64,000 nt of DNA from JBJMLO01 sp045805265 (GTDB lineage: Bacteria > Actinomycetota > UBA4738 > JACQTL01), in NCBI GenBank assembly GCA_045805265.1, contig JBJMLO010000004.1, forward strand, positions 1 to 64,000. Reading direction: 5' to 3'. This document shows, one piece after another, positions 43,800-52,577 of the stretch (the first letter of the stretch is position 1; each line of letters starts with the position of its first letter). Both the position numbers and the translations under genes were made by a program. The notes below the pieces were generated by a model. That model was not told where the DNA came from. It did not search any database and saw nothing but the letters and a program-made list of their open reading frames with translations.

Positions 43800-44924
43800 A
43801 TGACCGACGGACTGCCGGAGCGCGCCACCGTCCTCGGATCGGGGGCGGGGGCGCTGACGATCGCGGGGGAGCTGGGGCTGGCCGGCGTCGACGTGACGGT
43901 GGCGGACTTCCCGGAGTTCGCGCCGAACCTCGAGCCGGTGGCCGAACGGGGCGGCGTCGAGATCCGGTGCGACTGGCACCGTTCGACGCACGCTCCCGTG
44001 GCCCGCACCTCCGACGACCCCGCCGCCGCGGTCGCCGGAGCGCCGGTGGTGATCGTCTCCGTGCCGTCCTTCGGCCACGAGCCCTTCGCCCGGGCCCTGG
44101 CCCCGGTCGTCGAGGACGGCCAGACCGTGCTGTGGATGGGGGAGGGCGGGGGCACCCTGTCCATGGTCGCCGCGCTGCGGAAGGAGGGCCGGCGGCCGGA
44201 CGTCCTCCTCGGGGAGAGCAACACGCTCCCGTACGGCGCCCGGGTCCGGGCGCCCGGGGCGCTGTGGGCCCTGCGCAAGGCCGGGGGGACCCTGGTGGCG
44301 TCCCTCCCCTCTTCGGGCGTGAAGTCGGTGTTCGACACGGCCAACGCGATCTGGCCGTGGACCTCGCCGGCGGAGAACGTGTGGGAGACCGTCCTGCTCA
44401 ACTTCAACGCGATCGACCACGTGGCCACCCTGCTGCTGAACCTGGGGCGGGTGGAGGGGCGGACGGGGAACATGCTGCTGTGGGGCGAGGGCGCCACGCC
44501 CGGTGTGGCCAGGGCCATCGGGGCCGTGGACGGCGAGCTGCTCGCGCTCCGGGAGGGCCTGGGCCTGGCGAACCGGCGTCGGTACCCGGAGTTCCTGGCC
44601 GAGCAGGGCTTCGTCGACGCGGTCCGGCCGACCCTGTACGAGACCCTGCACGCAAGCGTGCTGGCCAGCGGGACCTTCCCCTGCGGGCCCGAGGCGCTGG
44701 AGTCGCGCTACATCACCGAGGACGTGCCGTACGCGCTGGTCCTCGCATCGTCGATCGGCCGCGAGATCGGGGTGGAGACCCCGGTCGTCGACGCCCTCAT
44801 CGCCATTGCCTCGGCGGTGACGGAAACGGACTGGCGGGCCCGGGGAAGGACCCTGGCGGTGTGGGACCTGGCCGGCGTCGGGGTCGAGGGGCTGCGGCGA
44901 GCCGCCGTGGAGGGCTGGTGGTAG
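43800..44924 (+). CDS. opine-type NAD/NADP octopine/nopaline dehydrogenase
   Basis: 374 residues. N-terminal Rossmann domain (ATVLGSGAGALTIAGEL), a VVIVSVPSFGH loop, GESNTLPYGARV, and a C-terminal helical domain with NFNAIDHVATLLLNLGR and the His of the opine dehydrogenase group. These enzymes oxidise or form N-substituted amino acids. In this operon it may cleave a C-N bond in a pathway intermediate. GGAGG precedes ATG 43800. The last bases overlap the amidohydrolase start by 7 nt. Confidence 0.8.
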   Translation: MTDGLPERATVLGSGAGALTIAGELGLAGVDVTVADFPEFAPNLEPVAERGGVEIRCDWHRSTHAPVARTSDDPAAAVAGAPVVIVSVPSFGHEPFARALAPVVEDGQTVLWMGEGGGTLSMVAALRKEGRRPDVLLGESNTLPYGARVRAPGALWALRKAGGTLVASLPSSGVKSVFDTANAIWPWTSPAENVWETVLLNFNAIDHVATLLLNLGRVEGRTGNMLLWGEGATPGVARAIGAVDGELLALREGLGLANRRRYPEFLAEQGFVDAVRPTLYETLHASVLASGTFPCGPEALESRYITEDVPYALVLASSIGREIGVETPVVDALIAIASAVTETDWRARGRTLAVWDLAGVGVEGLRRAAVEGWW

Positions 44925-46273
44925 ACCTCGCGATCTCCGGCGGCACCCTGGTCACCGTCGACCCCGAGCACCGCGTCCTCCGCGAGGACGTCTACGTCGA
45001 CGGAGGGAGGATCGTCGCCGTCGGGGGGCCGAGGCAGCGGGCCCGCCGGACCATCGACGCCTCGTCGATGCTCGTGATGCCGGGGATGATCGACCTCCAC
45101 GACCACCTCCGCGACCTCACCCCGGGGATCCGCCTCGGCGAGGGGCTGAAGCTCGACGCGATGCTGCGGCGGTTCTGGGAGCTCGGCCAGTCCGCCGGGC
45201 CCGACGAGTACCGCGTGGGCGCGGCGCTGATGACGGCGTCGCGCCTCAAGGCCGGGGTGACCTCGGTGGTCGACCACCTGTACACGTTCCACCAACCCGG
45301 CCTGGCCGAGGCCTCGGTCGAGGGGTACGCGTCGACGGGCATCCGGGGGTTCATGGCCCGCGGGATCATGACCCGCCCGTACAAGCCGATCAGCGAGTCG
45401 ATCCGCACGGCCCTGCGGGCCATCCGCGACCTGGCCGACGGCGTGGTCCCGAAGGAGCGGCTGTTCGTCGCCCCCGTGTCGTTCCGGCAGGCCATCCCGT
45501 CCGAGTACGTCGAGGCCCGCAAGCTAGCCGACCGGCTGGGCCTGCGGACGTACACGCACGTGGCCGAGACCGCGTCGGAGATCGACTCGATCAGGAAGGA
45601 GCACGGGGCCCGGCCGGTGGAGCTGCTGCACCGGATCGGGTTCGCCGACGCGAACACGACGCTGGTCCACTGCGTCTTCCTGTCGGCCGCCGAGATCCGG
45701 ACGCTGGCCCGCAGCGGGGCCACCGTCGTCCACTGCCCCTCGAACCACATGCGCCTGGCCAAGGGGGTCACGCCGGTTCCCAAGCTCCTCGCCGCCGGGG
45801 CCAACGTCGGGATGGGGATCGACCAGATGGACGACCTGTTCGCGGAGCTGCGCCAGGAGATCCTCATGCAGGGCCTGGAGAACTCGAACCCGGGCGTCGT
45901 CTCGCCCCGGACCTCGCTCGAGATGGCCACCGCCCGCGGCGCGGTCGGGCTGGGAATGGGCGGGGAGCTCGGGCGGATCGAGGTCGGGCGTCGGGCCGAC
46001 CTGGTGTGCGTGGACGTCGCGGCCGCCCACCTCCAGCCGGTCCTGGACCCGATCTGGACGCTGGTGCATCGCGCCCACGGCCACGACGTGGCGCACGTGG
46101 TGGTCGACGGCGAGGTGGTCGTTCGGGACGGGAAGCTGGTCAAGGTCGACGAGCAGGCCCTGGTTGAGGAGGCCCAGGGCGTGGCCCGTTCGTACCTCCG
46201 GCGGGCCGGCGTCGACTCGGAGGAGGTCTGGCCGCTCGGCCGGAGGCGGCAGCGTCGGCGGGCGGCGAGGTGA
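44918..46273 (+). CDS. amidohydrolase (ATZ/TRZ-type metal-dependent deaminase)
   Basis: 451 residues of the amidohydrolase superfamily. Metal ligands are H61 and H63 (MIDLHDHLRD), H214 (THVAETAS), H251 (TLVHCVFL) and D302 (GIDQMDD), with the catalytic pattern of chlorohydrolase/deaminase members such as guanine or 8-oxoguanine deaminases. It is likely to hydrolyse an amine or halogen from a ring, which fits the neighbouring ring hydroxylase. GTG 44918 overlaps the end of the preceding gene, and its own stop overlaps the aldolase start (GTGA). Confidence 0.82.
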   Translation: MVDLAISGGTLVTVDPEHRVLREDVYVDGGRIVAVGGPRQRARRTIDASSMLVMPGMIDLHDHLRDLTPGIRLGEGLKLDAMLRRFWELGQSAGPDEYRVGAALMTASRLKAGVTSVVDHLYTFHQPGLAEASVEGYASTGIRGFMARGIMTRPYKPISESIRTALRAIRDLADGVVPKERLFVAPVSFRQAIPSEYVEARKLADRLGLRTYTHVAETASEIDSIRKEHGARPVELLHRIGFADANTTLVHCVFLSAAEIRTLARSGATVVHCPSNHMRLAKGVTPVPKLLAAGANVGMGIDQMDDLFAELRQEILMQGLENSNPGVVSPRTSLEMATARGAVGLGMGGELGRIEVGRRADLVCVDVAAAHLQPVLDPIWTLVHRAHGHDVAHVVVDGEVVVRDGKLVKVDEQALVEEAQGVARSYLRRAGVDSEEVWPLGRRRQRRRAAR

Positions 46274-46902
46274 ACGACACCGAGCGGCTGCTCGACGCCG
46301 GGCTGATCCCGATCCTCCGGCTGCACGATCAGGAGGTGGCCCTGGCCGCGGCCCAGGCCATGGCCGAGGCGGGCCTGCGGGCGGTGGAGGTCACCGCCAC
46401 CGTGCCGGGCCCGGCCGAAGTCATCGCCAAGCTGGCCGCCTCGATCGACGGCTCCCAGGTGCTGCTGGGGGCGGGGACGGTGCTCTCCCCCGACCAGGCC
46501 CGCGAGTTCGTCGAGGCCGGCGCCCGGTTCCTGGTTTCGCCGGTCCTGGACCGCGCCGTGATGGAGGCGGCCCGCGGACTCGACGTGCCCCACGTCCCCT
46601 CGGGCCTCACCCCGACCGAGCTGTACACCGCCCACCGGGAAGAAGCCCCGCTGGTGAAGCTCTTCCCGGCGACCTCCGTGGGTCCCGACTACCTCACGTA
46701 CCTCCGCGGACCGCTCCCGGACGTCCGGATCATGCCGACAGGCGGACTCACTCCCGACACGGCCCTCGACTGGATCCGGGCCGGCGCGGTCTCGGTGGGG
46801 CTCGGGGGCTCCCTGTGCCCGACGACGATGGACGAGGTCGGGGACGCGGCCGGGGCCGCCGCGGCGCTTCTGCGCCGGATCGATGACGAACGCGGCCGGT
46901 AG
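46270..46902 (+). CDS. KDPG/KHG-aldolase family enzyme
   Basis: 210 residues. Schiff-base Lys130 in PLVKLFPA and Glu40 in AVEVT are conserved, as are Arg17 (PILRL) and GAGTVL. The E. coli-type VTLRT motif is VTATV here, so the substrate-binding Arg is replaced by Thr; the substrate may therefore not be KDPG. The reaction would be retro-aldol cleavage of a 2-keto-3-deoxy acid to pyruvate plus an aldehyde. GTG start coupled to the amidohydrolase by a 4-nt overlap. A KdgK-like kinase follows at 49587. Confidence 0.8.
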   Translation: MNDTERLLDAGLIPILRLHDQEVALAAAQAMAEAGLRAVEVTATVPGPAEVIAKLAASIDGSQVLLGAGTVLSPDQAREFVEAGARFLVSPVLDRAVMEAARGLDVPHVPSGLTPTELYTAHREEAPLVKLFPATSVGPDYLTYLRGPLPDVRIMPTGGLTPDTALDWIRAGAVSVGLGGSLCPTTMDEVGDAAGAAAALLRRIDDERGR

Positions 46903-46938
46903 CCGGGCCCGTTCGCGTGCTCGCGACGGGGTTCCCGT

Positions 46939-47958
46939 GTGAGCAGGCGGCTCGCAGTCTCGCTCTCCAACGAGGTCCCCATCTCGGAGACCGTCGCGCT
47001 CGTCCGGCGGGCCGAGGAGCTGGGCTACTCGGAGGTGTGGGTCCCCGAGAGCCGGCACGGGCGGTCGGGGACGACCGTGGCGGCGGTGCTGGCCAGGGAG
47101 ACCTCCCGCATCGACCTGTGCGTGGGGGCCATCAACCCGTTCTGGCGGCACCCATCGCTGATCGCCATGGAGGTGGCCACCCTGGACGAGGCCTGCGGGG
47201 GGCGCCTGCGCATCGCGCTGGGGGCGGGCCTGTGGACCCTCCGCGCGCTGGGGGAGGACGACGACCGCACCCGCCGGCCCCTCGCCGCGATGGTCGAGGC
47301 CATCCGGGTCGTCAAGGCGGTGCTGGCCGGAGAGGAAGGAGTGGACGGGGAGATCTTTCGCGTCCGCGACGATGCCAAGCTCGACTTCCAACCGATCCGC
47401 CGGCAGGTTCCCGTCTACGTCGGCGCCGTGAACCGGCTGATGATCCGGGCGACCGGGGCGTGGGCCGACGGCGTCTACCTCGGTGCGATCACCAGCCCGG
47501 GATATGCGAGGTGGGCGTGCGGGGAGATGGCGGCCGGCGCAGAGAAGGCCGGACGGGACCCGTCGAGCCTCGACGTGGTGGCCAATGTCCTGTTGAGCGT
47601 GGGGCCCGATCGGAGGGCGGCGAGGGACGCCTGCCGCCGGGTGCTCGCCTACTACCTGTACCGCGTCGAGCCGGTCGTGTACGAGCAGTCCGGCGCGGAT
47701 CCCGAGCAGGTGGAGTTCGTCCGCTCCTCCGTGCCCGAGCACGGGGTCGACTGGGTGGCGGAGCACCTGCCGGAGGATCTGATCGACATCTTCGCCGCGG
47801 CCGGCGACCCCGACACGGTCATGTCGCGGCTCGACGACTTCGAACGGGCGGGCGTGCGCGGGTTGAATGCCTGGTACGTCTTCGGGCCGGACCCCGACGA
47901 GGGGCTCCGGCTGCTGGCCCGGGCCGCCGGGCAATTGCGAGGGAACTCGGATGGCTGA
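46939..47958 (+). CDS. LLM-class oxidoreductase C
   Basis: 339 residues. LLM barrel with SEVWVPESRHG, RIDLCVGAINPFWRHPSLIA and GGRLRIALGAGLWTLRALG, and a C-terminal helix pair typical of F420-dependent members. It is only distantly similar to paralogues A and B. GTG 46939 lies 36 bp after the aldolase and has no obvious ribosome site. It overlaps the next LLM gene by 8 nt. Confidence 0.78.
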   Translation: MSRRLAVSLSNEVPISETVALVRRAEELGYSEVWVPESRHGRSGTTVAAVLARETSRIDLCVGAINPFWRHPSLIAMEVATLDEACGGRLRIALGAGLWTLRALGEDDDRTRRPLAAMVEAIRVVKAVLAGEEGVDGEIFRVRDDAKLDFQPIRRQVPVYVGAVNRLMIRATGAWADGVYLGAITSPGYARWACGEMAAGAEKAGRDPSSLDVVANVLLSVGPDRRAARDACRRVLAYYLYRVEPVVYEQSGADPEQVEFVRSSVPEHGVDWVAEHLPEDLIDIFAAAGDPDTVMSRLDDFERAGVRGLNAWYVFGPDPDEGLRLLARAAGQLRGNSDG

Positions 47959-48940
47959 GCCGACCTGGGGCCTGTGGCTCGAGCCGCTGCTCCCACCCGC
48001 CGAGCTGGCCGCCCTGGCCCGCCAGGCCGAGGAGGCGGGGGCCAGCCACGTGTTCGTGGCCGACGAGGGAACCGAGCGCGACGTGTTCGTGGTGCTGACC
48101 GTGCTGGCCCAGGCCACCTCCCGGGTCGTGCTGGGGAGCGGAATCACCAATCCGTTCACCCGCCACCCGGTGGCGGTGGCGGCGGCCTTCGCCACCCTCG
48201 CCGAGGTGGCCCCGGGCCGCATCGTGGCGGGCCTGGGAACCGGAGGAACCCGGACGCTCGCTCCGCTGGGCCTCGACCCGCCGAGGCCGTATTCCGCCCT
48301 GGTGGAGTGCCTCGACCTCGTCGAACGGCTCCTGGCCGGCCAGGAGGTCGACGCCGACGGGCAGTTCGCTGCCCGGGGGGCCCGGCTGCCCTGGTCGCCC
48401 GGCCCGCTCCCCGTCGCCACGGCCGGCAGGGGCCGCCGGGTCGAGCAGCTGGGGGCCCGTCGGTCCGCGTGGATCCTGATGTCGGGCAAGTCCCTGGACG
48501 CCGTCGCGGAGGCGTGCGCGTCCATCCGGGCGGAGGGGGCACGGGCGGGGAACGCTCCCAGGGTTGCGTGGTCGGCCTACCTCGGGTGGAGCCCGGGGAC
48601 GATCGACGCGGTGCGTCCCCACTTCACCTACATCGGGACCGACATGCCGGCGGAGTTCCGCCGGGCCGCCGGGATCGACGACGAGACGGCCGAGCGGATC
48701 CGGGCGATCATGCTGCGTGAGGGGATGGACGCGGCCGCCGGGCTGATCCCCGATCGGGTGGTCGGCCGCTACGCGGTGGTGGGGGACCGTGACGGGGTGG
48801 TGGCCGAGCTGGTCCGGATCCGGGAGGAGGCCGAGCCCGACATGTTCCTCCTGCCGGTGAACGACTACACGAGGGCGGGAGCGTTCGTCCGCGAGGCGGC
48901 GGAGCTGCTCACCGCCGCGGGGTTCAAGGAGGCGGGGTGA
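47951..48940 (+). CDS. LLM-class oxidoreductase D
   Basis: 329 residues. LLM fold with ASHVFVADEGTERDVFVVL, RVVLGSGITNPFTRHPVAVA and GRIVAGLGTGGTRTLAPLGL. It resembles F420-dependent dehydrogenases more than oxygenases, but a decision from sequence alone is not safe. ATG 47951 lies inside the previous gene's end; the stop overlaps the RraA-family start (GTGA). Fourth LLM gene of the operon. Confidence 0.78.
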   Translation: MAEPTWGLWLEPLLPPAELAALARQAEEAGASHVFVADEGTERDVFVVLTVLAQATSRVVLGSGITNPFTRHPVAVAAAFATLAEVAPGRIVAGLGTGGTRTLAPLGLDPPRPYSALVECLDLVERLLAGQEVDADGQFAARGARLPWSPGPLPVATAGRGRRVEQLGARRSAWILMSGKSLDAVAEACASIRAEGARAGNAPRVAWSAYLGWSPGTIDAVRPHFTYIGTDMPAEFRRAAGIDDETAERIRAIMLREGMDAAAGLIPDRVVGRYAVVGDRDGVVAELVRIREEAEPDMFLLPVNDYTRAGAFVREAAELLTAAGFKEAG

Positions 48941-49587
48941 CCGACGACCTGAAGGCCCGGTTCGAGCGGATGTACACGGGAGCGGTGGCCGACGTCCTGG
49001 ACGCCCACGGCCACCGGGACCAGATCCTGCCGGCCGGCATCCTCCCGGTGCGCCTGGACATGAAGGTGGCGGGGACGGCGTTCCCCGGCTACGGCGTCCC
49101 CACCGATGACCCCACCGACAACGACATGGACAAGCGCCTCGCCATGCTGGAGAGCGTCCGGCCGGGGTCGGTGACCGTGTGGTCGTGCGGTGGCCACGAG
49201 GGTTCGGCGCACTGGGGCGAGATCATGAGCCGCACCGTGATGGAACGGGGATGCGTGGGAGCGGTGGTGGACGGCGGCCTCCGGGACACCGAGTTCGTCC
49301 TGGACCTGGGGTTCCCGGTGTGGTGCCGGCTCCGGTCGCCTGCGTCGTCGATCGGCCGGTGGAACATCGCCGACTGGGACTGCGACATCACGATCGGCAG
49401 CACCTCGATCCACCCGGGCGACTGGGTGTTCGCCGACGTGGACGGGGTGGTCGTGGTCCCCGCCGATACGGTCGACGACGTGCTGGCCGAGGCGGAGACG
49501 AAGGTGGCGACGGAGCGGCTCATGCGGGAGGACCTGGCCCGGGGGCTCACGGTCACCGAGGCGTTCGAGCGCCACGGGATCATGTGA
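48937..49587 (+). CDS. RraA/HMG-aldolase family protein
   Basis: 216 residues. GCVGAVVDGGLRDTEFV carries the G-x-x-x-D-G-x-x-RD signature in which Arg and Asp bind substrate and metal, and GDWVFADVDGVVVVP matches the C-terminal strand pair. Family members are 4-hydroxy-4-methyl-2-oxoglutarate/oxaloacetate lyases, oxalate decarboxylation-type enzymes or the RNase E regulator RraA; in a catabolic operon the aldolase/decarboxylase role fits best. GTG start, 4-nt overlap upstream, 1-nt overlap (TGATG) downstream. Confidence 0.8.
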   Translation: MTDDLKARFERMYTGAVADVLDAHGHRDQILPAGILPVRLDMKVAGTAFPGYGVPTDDPTDNDMDKRLAMLESVRPGSVTVWSCGGHEGSAHWGEIMSRTVMERGCVGAVVDGGLRDTEFVLDLGFPVWCRLRSPASSIGRWNIADWDCDITIGSTSIHPGDWVFADVDGVVVVPADTVDDVLAEAETKVATERLMREDLARGLTVTEAFERHGIM

Positions 49588-50528
49588 TGGCGCGGTTCGT
49601 GGCCGTCGGGGAGTGCATGGTCGAACTGTTCTCCGAGGACCTCGTTCCGCTGTCCCGGGCCGAGCGGTTCCGGTGCACGTTCGGCGGGGACGGGCTCCAG
49701 GCCGCCCTGGCCGCCGCGAACCTGGGAACTCCATCGGGGGTGGCCACCGTGGTGGGCGACGACGTGTTCGCCGGCCGCCTCCTCGAGTGGCTGGACGCGA
49801 ACGGCGTGAGCGCCGGGCTCACGGTTCGCCGTCCCGGCTCCACCGCCCTGTACCTCATCTCCCTGGACACGGTCGGGGAGCGCTCGTTCGTCTATTTTCG
49901 CAAGGGATCCGTCGCCTCGACGCTCGACGCGCCGGACGTGGCGTGGTCCGAGCCGCCGGAGGCGGTCCTGGTCAGCGGCATCACCCAGGCCGTCTCGGAC
50001 AGCAGCCGGCGGGCGGCGCTGGAGGCGGCTCGCCGGACTCGCGCCGCCGCCGGCCTGGTCGTCTACGACGTGAACCACCGTGCGAACCTGTGGGGTTCCG
50101 AGGAGGCCCGCGCGAGCTTCGAGGAGGTGCTGCCGTTCCTGGACGTCGTCCGGGTATCGGCGCCCGAGGAGACCGCGCTGGTCAGCGGCGAGGACCACCC
50201 GGTGGCCGCCGCCGAGGCGCTTGCCGCACGCGGCGTTCCCACGGTCGTCGTCGGATGCGGCGCTGACGGAGCGGTGGTCGCGGCCGGGGGTGAGGTCGAG
50301 CGCATCCCGGCCCCGCCCGTGGAGTGCATCGACTCGACGGGAGCCGGCGACGCCCTGACCGGCGCGCTCGTGCACGGCCTGCTGGCGGGGCTGGACCCGG
50401 TGGCGGCGACGCGGCTGGGGGTGGCCGCCGGGTCCCTCACCGTGACCCGCCGGGGCGGAGCCTCGGCCATCCCGCCCGGCGCCGAGGTCCGGGCGCTGGT
50501 GGAGGAAGTCCGAACGGGAGCCCGATAG
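49587..50528 (+). CDS. PfkB-family sugar kinase, 2-keto-3-deoxygluconate kinase-like
   Basis: 313 residues. The catalytic PfkB signature is IDSTGAGDALTGAL, with the base Asp in GAGD. The segment ALYLISLDTVGERSFVYFR matches the substrate loop of KDG kinases, and the N-terminus has MARFVAVGECMVEL. It would make a 2-keto-3-deoxy-6-phospho-acid that the aldolase at 46270 can cleave, an Entner-Doudoroff-like pair. The N-terminal motif reads GGDGLQAALAAA rather than GGDTLNTA, so substrate details may differ. Confidence 0.8.
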   Translation: MARFVAVGECMVELFSEDLVPLSRAERFRCTFGGDGLQAALAAANLGTPSGVATVVGDDVFAGRLLEWLDANGVSAGLTVRRPGSTALYLISLDTVGERSFVYFRKGSVASTLDAPDVAWSEPPEAVLVSGITQAVSDSSRRAALEAARRTRAAAGLVVYDVNHRANLWGSEEARASFEEVLPFLDVVRVSAPEETALVSGEDHPVAAAEALAARGVPTVVVGCGADGAVVAAGGEVERIPAPPVECIDSTGAGDALTGALVHGLLAGLDPVAATRLGVAAGSLTVTRRGGASAIPPGAEVRALVEEVRTGAR

Positions 50529-50541
50529 CGAGGAGGAGACC

Positions 50542-51123
50542 ATGGCACCAATGTCGCCGGTGTGGATCTCGACAGTTCCGGTGGGCGAGGCCACGGGCCG
50601 CCTGAAGGAGGCCTACGACTGGCAGTCCGCTCGCCTCGGCCGGCCCACCGAGTTCACGATGATCGGGAGCCTCGACCCGGAGATCGTGCACGCCCGCCTG
50701 GGGCTGTACCGGGCCAGCGAGCGCTGCCCCTCGGCGCTCACGCCGCGCCAACGCACGGTGATCGGCTACGTCACGTCGATGCTGAACTCGACGCCGCACT
50801 GCGCCTCGCAGGTCCGTGGGAAGCTCCGAGAGGTCGGGTTCACCGAGGAGGAGATCCGGGCGATGGACGAGCGGCGGTACGACGCGCTCGCGCCCGAGGA
50901 GGCGGCGGTGGCCCGGTACTCGGACCGGCTCACGCTCGAGCCCGGCGCGGTGGGCCAGGCCGACGTCCAGGACCTCCGGGCGAACGGGCTCGGCGACCTC
51001 GAGATCCTCGACGCGAACAACATGTGCGCCCACCTCAACTACGTGAACCGCATCGCCAACGGGCTCGGGCTGCGGAGCGAGGTCGACGCCGGCTTCCAAG
51101 CGTTCGAGGCGATCCCGCAGTAG
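50542..51123 (+). CDS. carboxymuconolactone decarboxylase/AhpD-fold protein
   Basis: 193 residues, all-helical CMD fold of the peroxidase-related group: TPRQRTVIGYVTSMLNSTPH, then CASQVRGKLREVGF. Active AhpD proteins have CxxC plus His; here only one Cys is present in the PHCASQ segment, so redox activity of the usual kind is doubtful. GAGGAGGAG is a strong ribosome site before ATG 50542. Part of the catabolic operon; it could act on a lactone or be structural. Confidence 0.7.
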   Translation: MAPMSPVWISTVPVGEATGRLKEAYDWQSARLGRPTEFTMIGSLDPEIVHARLGLYRASERCPSALTPRQRTVIGYVTSMLNSTPHCASQVRGKLREVGFTEEEIRAMDERRYDALAPEEAAVARYSDRLTLEPGAVGQADVQDLRANGLGDLEILDANNMCAHLNYVNRIANGLGLRSEVDAGFQAFEAIPQ

Positions 51124-51140
51124 GCCTGACGAGTCGTTCC

Positions 51141-52181
51141 ATGGAGTACCGGACGCTCGGCCGGACCGGCGTGGAGGTCAGCGCGTTCTGCCTGGGCGGC
51201 GGGCAGTTCGGGTCGGTGGCCACCCCCGACGAGTCCGACTGCGCCCGGATCATCCACGAGGCCCTGGACGCCGGGATCAACTGCATCGACACGGCCGACA
51301 TCTACGCCGGTGGACGATCGGAGGAGATCATCGGGACGGCGCTGCGAGGCCGGCGCGACGAGGTGGTGCTCGCCACGAAGTTCCACAACAGGATGGGGCC
51401 CGGGTCCAACGATCGCGGGAACACCAGGCTGTGGATCTCCAGGGCCGTCGAGGGAAGCCTCCGGCGCCTCCAGACCGACCACATCGACCTGTACCAGGCC
51501 CACCGGCCGGACCCCGCGACCGACCTCGAGGAGATGCTGGGCGTTCTCACCGACCTGGTCCGGCAGGGGAAGGTGCGCTCCATCGGGACCTCCACCTACC
51601 CCGCCCACGAGCTGGTGGAGGCCCACTGGGTGAGCGACCGGCGGGGCCTGGAGCGCCTGGCTACCGAGCAGCCGCCGTACTCGATCTTCGCCCGGCACGT
51701 GGAGCTGGATGTCCTCCCCATGGCCGAGCGGTACGGCATGGGAGTGCTGGTATGGAGCCCGCTGGCGAGCGGATGGCTGACCGGCAAGTACCGCCCGGGG
51801 AAAGAGATCCCGAAGGAGTCGCGGGCGGCGAAGTTCCACACGATCTCGCCGTTCTTCGCCGAGCGGTTCGACCGGAGCATCCCGGGGAACCAGGCGAAGC
51901 TCGACCTGGTCGAGGACCTGGTTCGGGTCGCCGACGCCGCCGGGCTGACGCTCACGCAGATGGCCATGGCCTTCACGCTGGCCCACCCCGCGGTGACCGC
52001 AGCGATCATCGGCCCCCGGACCGCCGAGCAGCTCCGCGATCTGCTCGCCAGCGCGGACGTCCGCCTGCACGTTGCGACGCTCGACGCGATCGACGAGGTC
52101 GTCCCCCCCGGCACCCTCGTCAGCGAGCCCGACCGAGGCTGGACCGGCCCCTGGATGGCTGCAGAGTCCCGCCGCCGCTGA
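51141..52181 (+). CDS. aldo/keto reductase
   Basis: 346 residues. The catalytic tetrad is complete: Asp50 (CIDTAD), Tyr55 (DIYAGG), Lys80 (VLATKF) and His121 (YQAHRPD). NADPH-dependent reduction of aldehydes or ketones is expected; YqhE/Gcy-type and L-glyceraldehyde-3-phosphate reductase-like members share GRTGVEVSAFCLGGG. ATG 51141 has no strong ribosome site and is 17 bp after the preceding stop, so translation may be coupled. Last gene of the long operon. Confidence 0.85.
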   Translation: MEYRTLGRTGVEVSAFCLGGGQFGSVATPDESDCARIIHEALDAGINCIDTADIYAGGRSEEIIGTALRGRRDEVVLATKFHNRMGPGSNDRGNTRLWISRAVEGSLRRLQTDHIDLYQAHRPDPATDLEEMLGVLTDLVRQGKVRSIGTSTYPAHELVEAHWVSDRRGLERLATEQPPYSIFARHVELDVLPMAERYGMGVLVWSPLASGWLTGKYRPGKEIPKESRAAKFHTISPFFAERFDRSIPGNQAKLDLVEDLVRVADAAGLTLTQMAMAFTLAHPAVTAAIIGPRTAEQLRDLLASADVRLHVATLDAIDEVVPPGTLVSEPDRGWTGPWMAAESRRR

Positions 52182-52297
52182 CGGAAACGGGGCCCGGGAC
52201 ATACCCTCTAGGCTCGGACCCCAGGGATGGCGTTGGACATCGAACTCAGGTATGGATACTTCGCGATTTCGCGGACCTCCTCGACAGCGGGAGACAC

Positions 52298-52310
52298 TAG
52301 ACTGCCAACC
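52298..52310 (+). promoter_or_regulatory. -10 hexamer for a leaderless small membrane gene
   Basis: TAGACT (52298-52303) is 7 nt before GTG 52311, with no ribosome-binding site between. Confidence 0.45.
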
Positions 52311-52508
52311 GTGATCCGCCGTTTCCTCGGAACACGTCAAGGGCTCCTGCTCATCCTGGTACTGGAAGCCCTCCTGCTCGTCCTCGTGCTCCCTCGAGTC
52401 CTCGGGAACGTCTCCGTTGTCGTCTCCTTCATCGCATTCTTCGGCCTCGCCACGGTCTTCTACTTCAGCAACTACCGCATGTGGCGCTCGCTCCGCCGGT
52501 CGAACTGA
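52311..52508 (+). CDS. small two-helix membrane protein
   Basis: 65 residues: a basic start (MIRRFLGTRQG), two hydrophobic helices (LLLILVLEALLLVLVLP and VVVSFIAFFGLATVFYF) and a basic end (RMWRSLRRSN). No family was recognised. GTG 52311 is chosen because a -10 hexamer directly precedes it; ATG 52227 in the same frame would add 28 residues of uncertain value. Its plan resembles the other two-helix protein at 9273, also apparently leaderless. Confidence 0.6.
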   Translation: MIRRFLGTRQGLLLILVLEALLLVLVLPRVLGNVSVVVSFIAFFGLATVFYFSNYRMWRSLRRSN

Positions 52509-52577
52509 GAACCTGCCCAGGCGAGGGGTCAACCGCATGCAAAGGTTGTGCTTCACGCAAACTCTGTGGAGGTCGGG

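Noticed and set aside
44992..48525. Very long minus-strand open frame (over 1100 codons) opposite the catabolic operon
   Set aside because: It is antisense to several well-supported genes and its translation is Arg/Ser/Pro/Ala-rich without domains; a GC-content shadow. The same applies to long minus-strand frames at 801-3158, 3282-5819 and 59319-61841.
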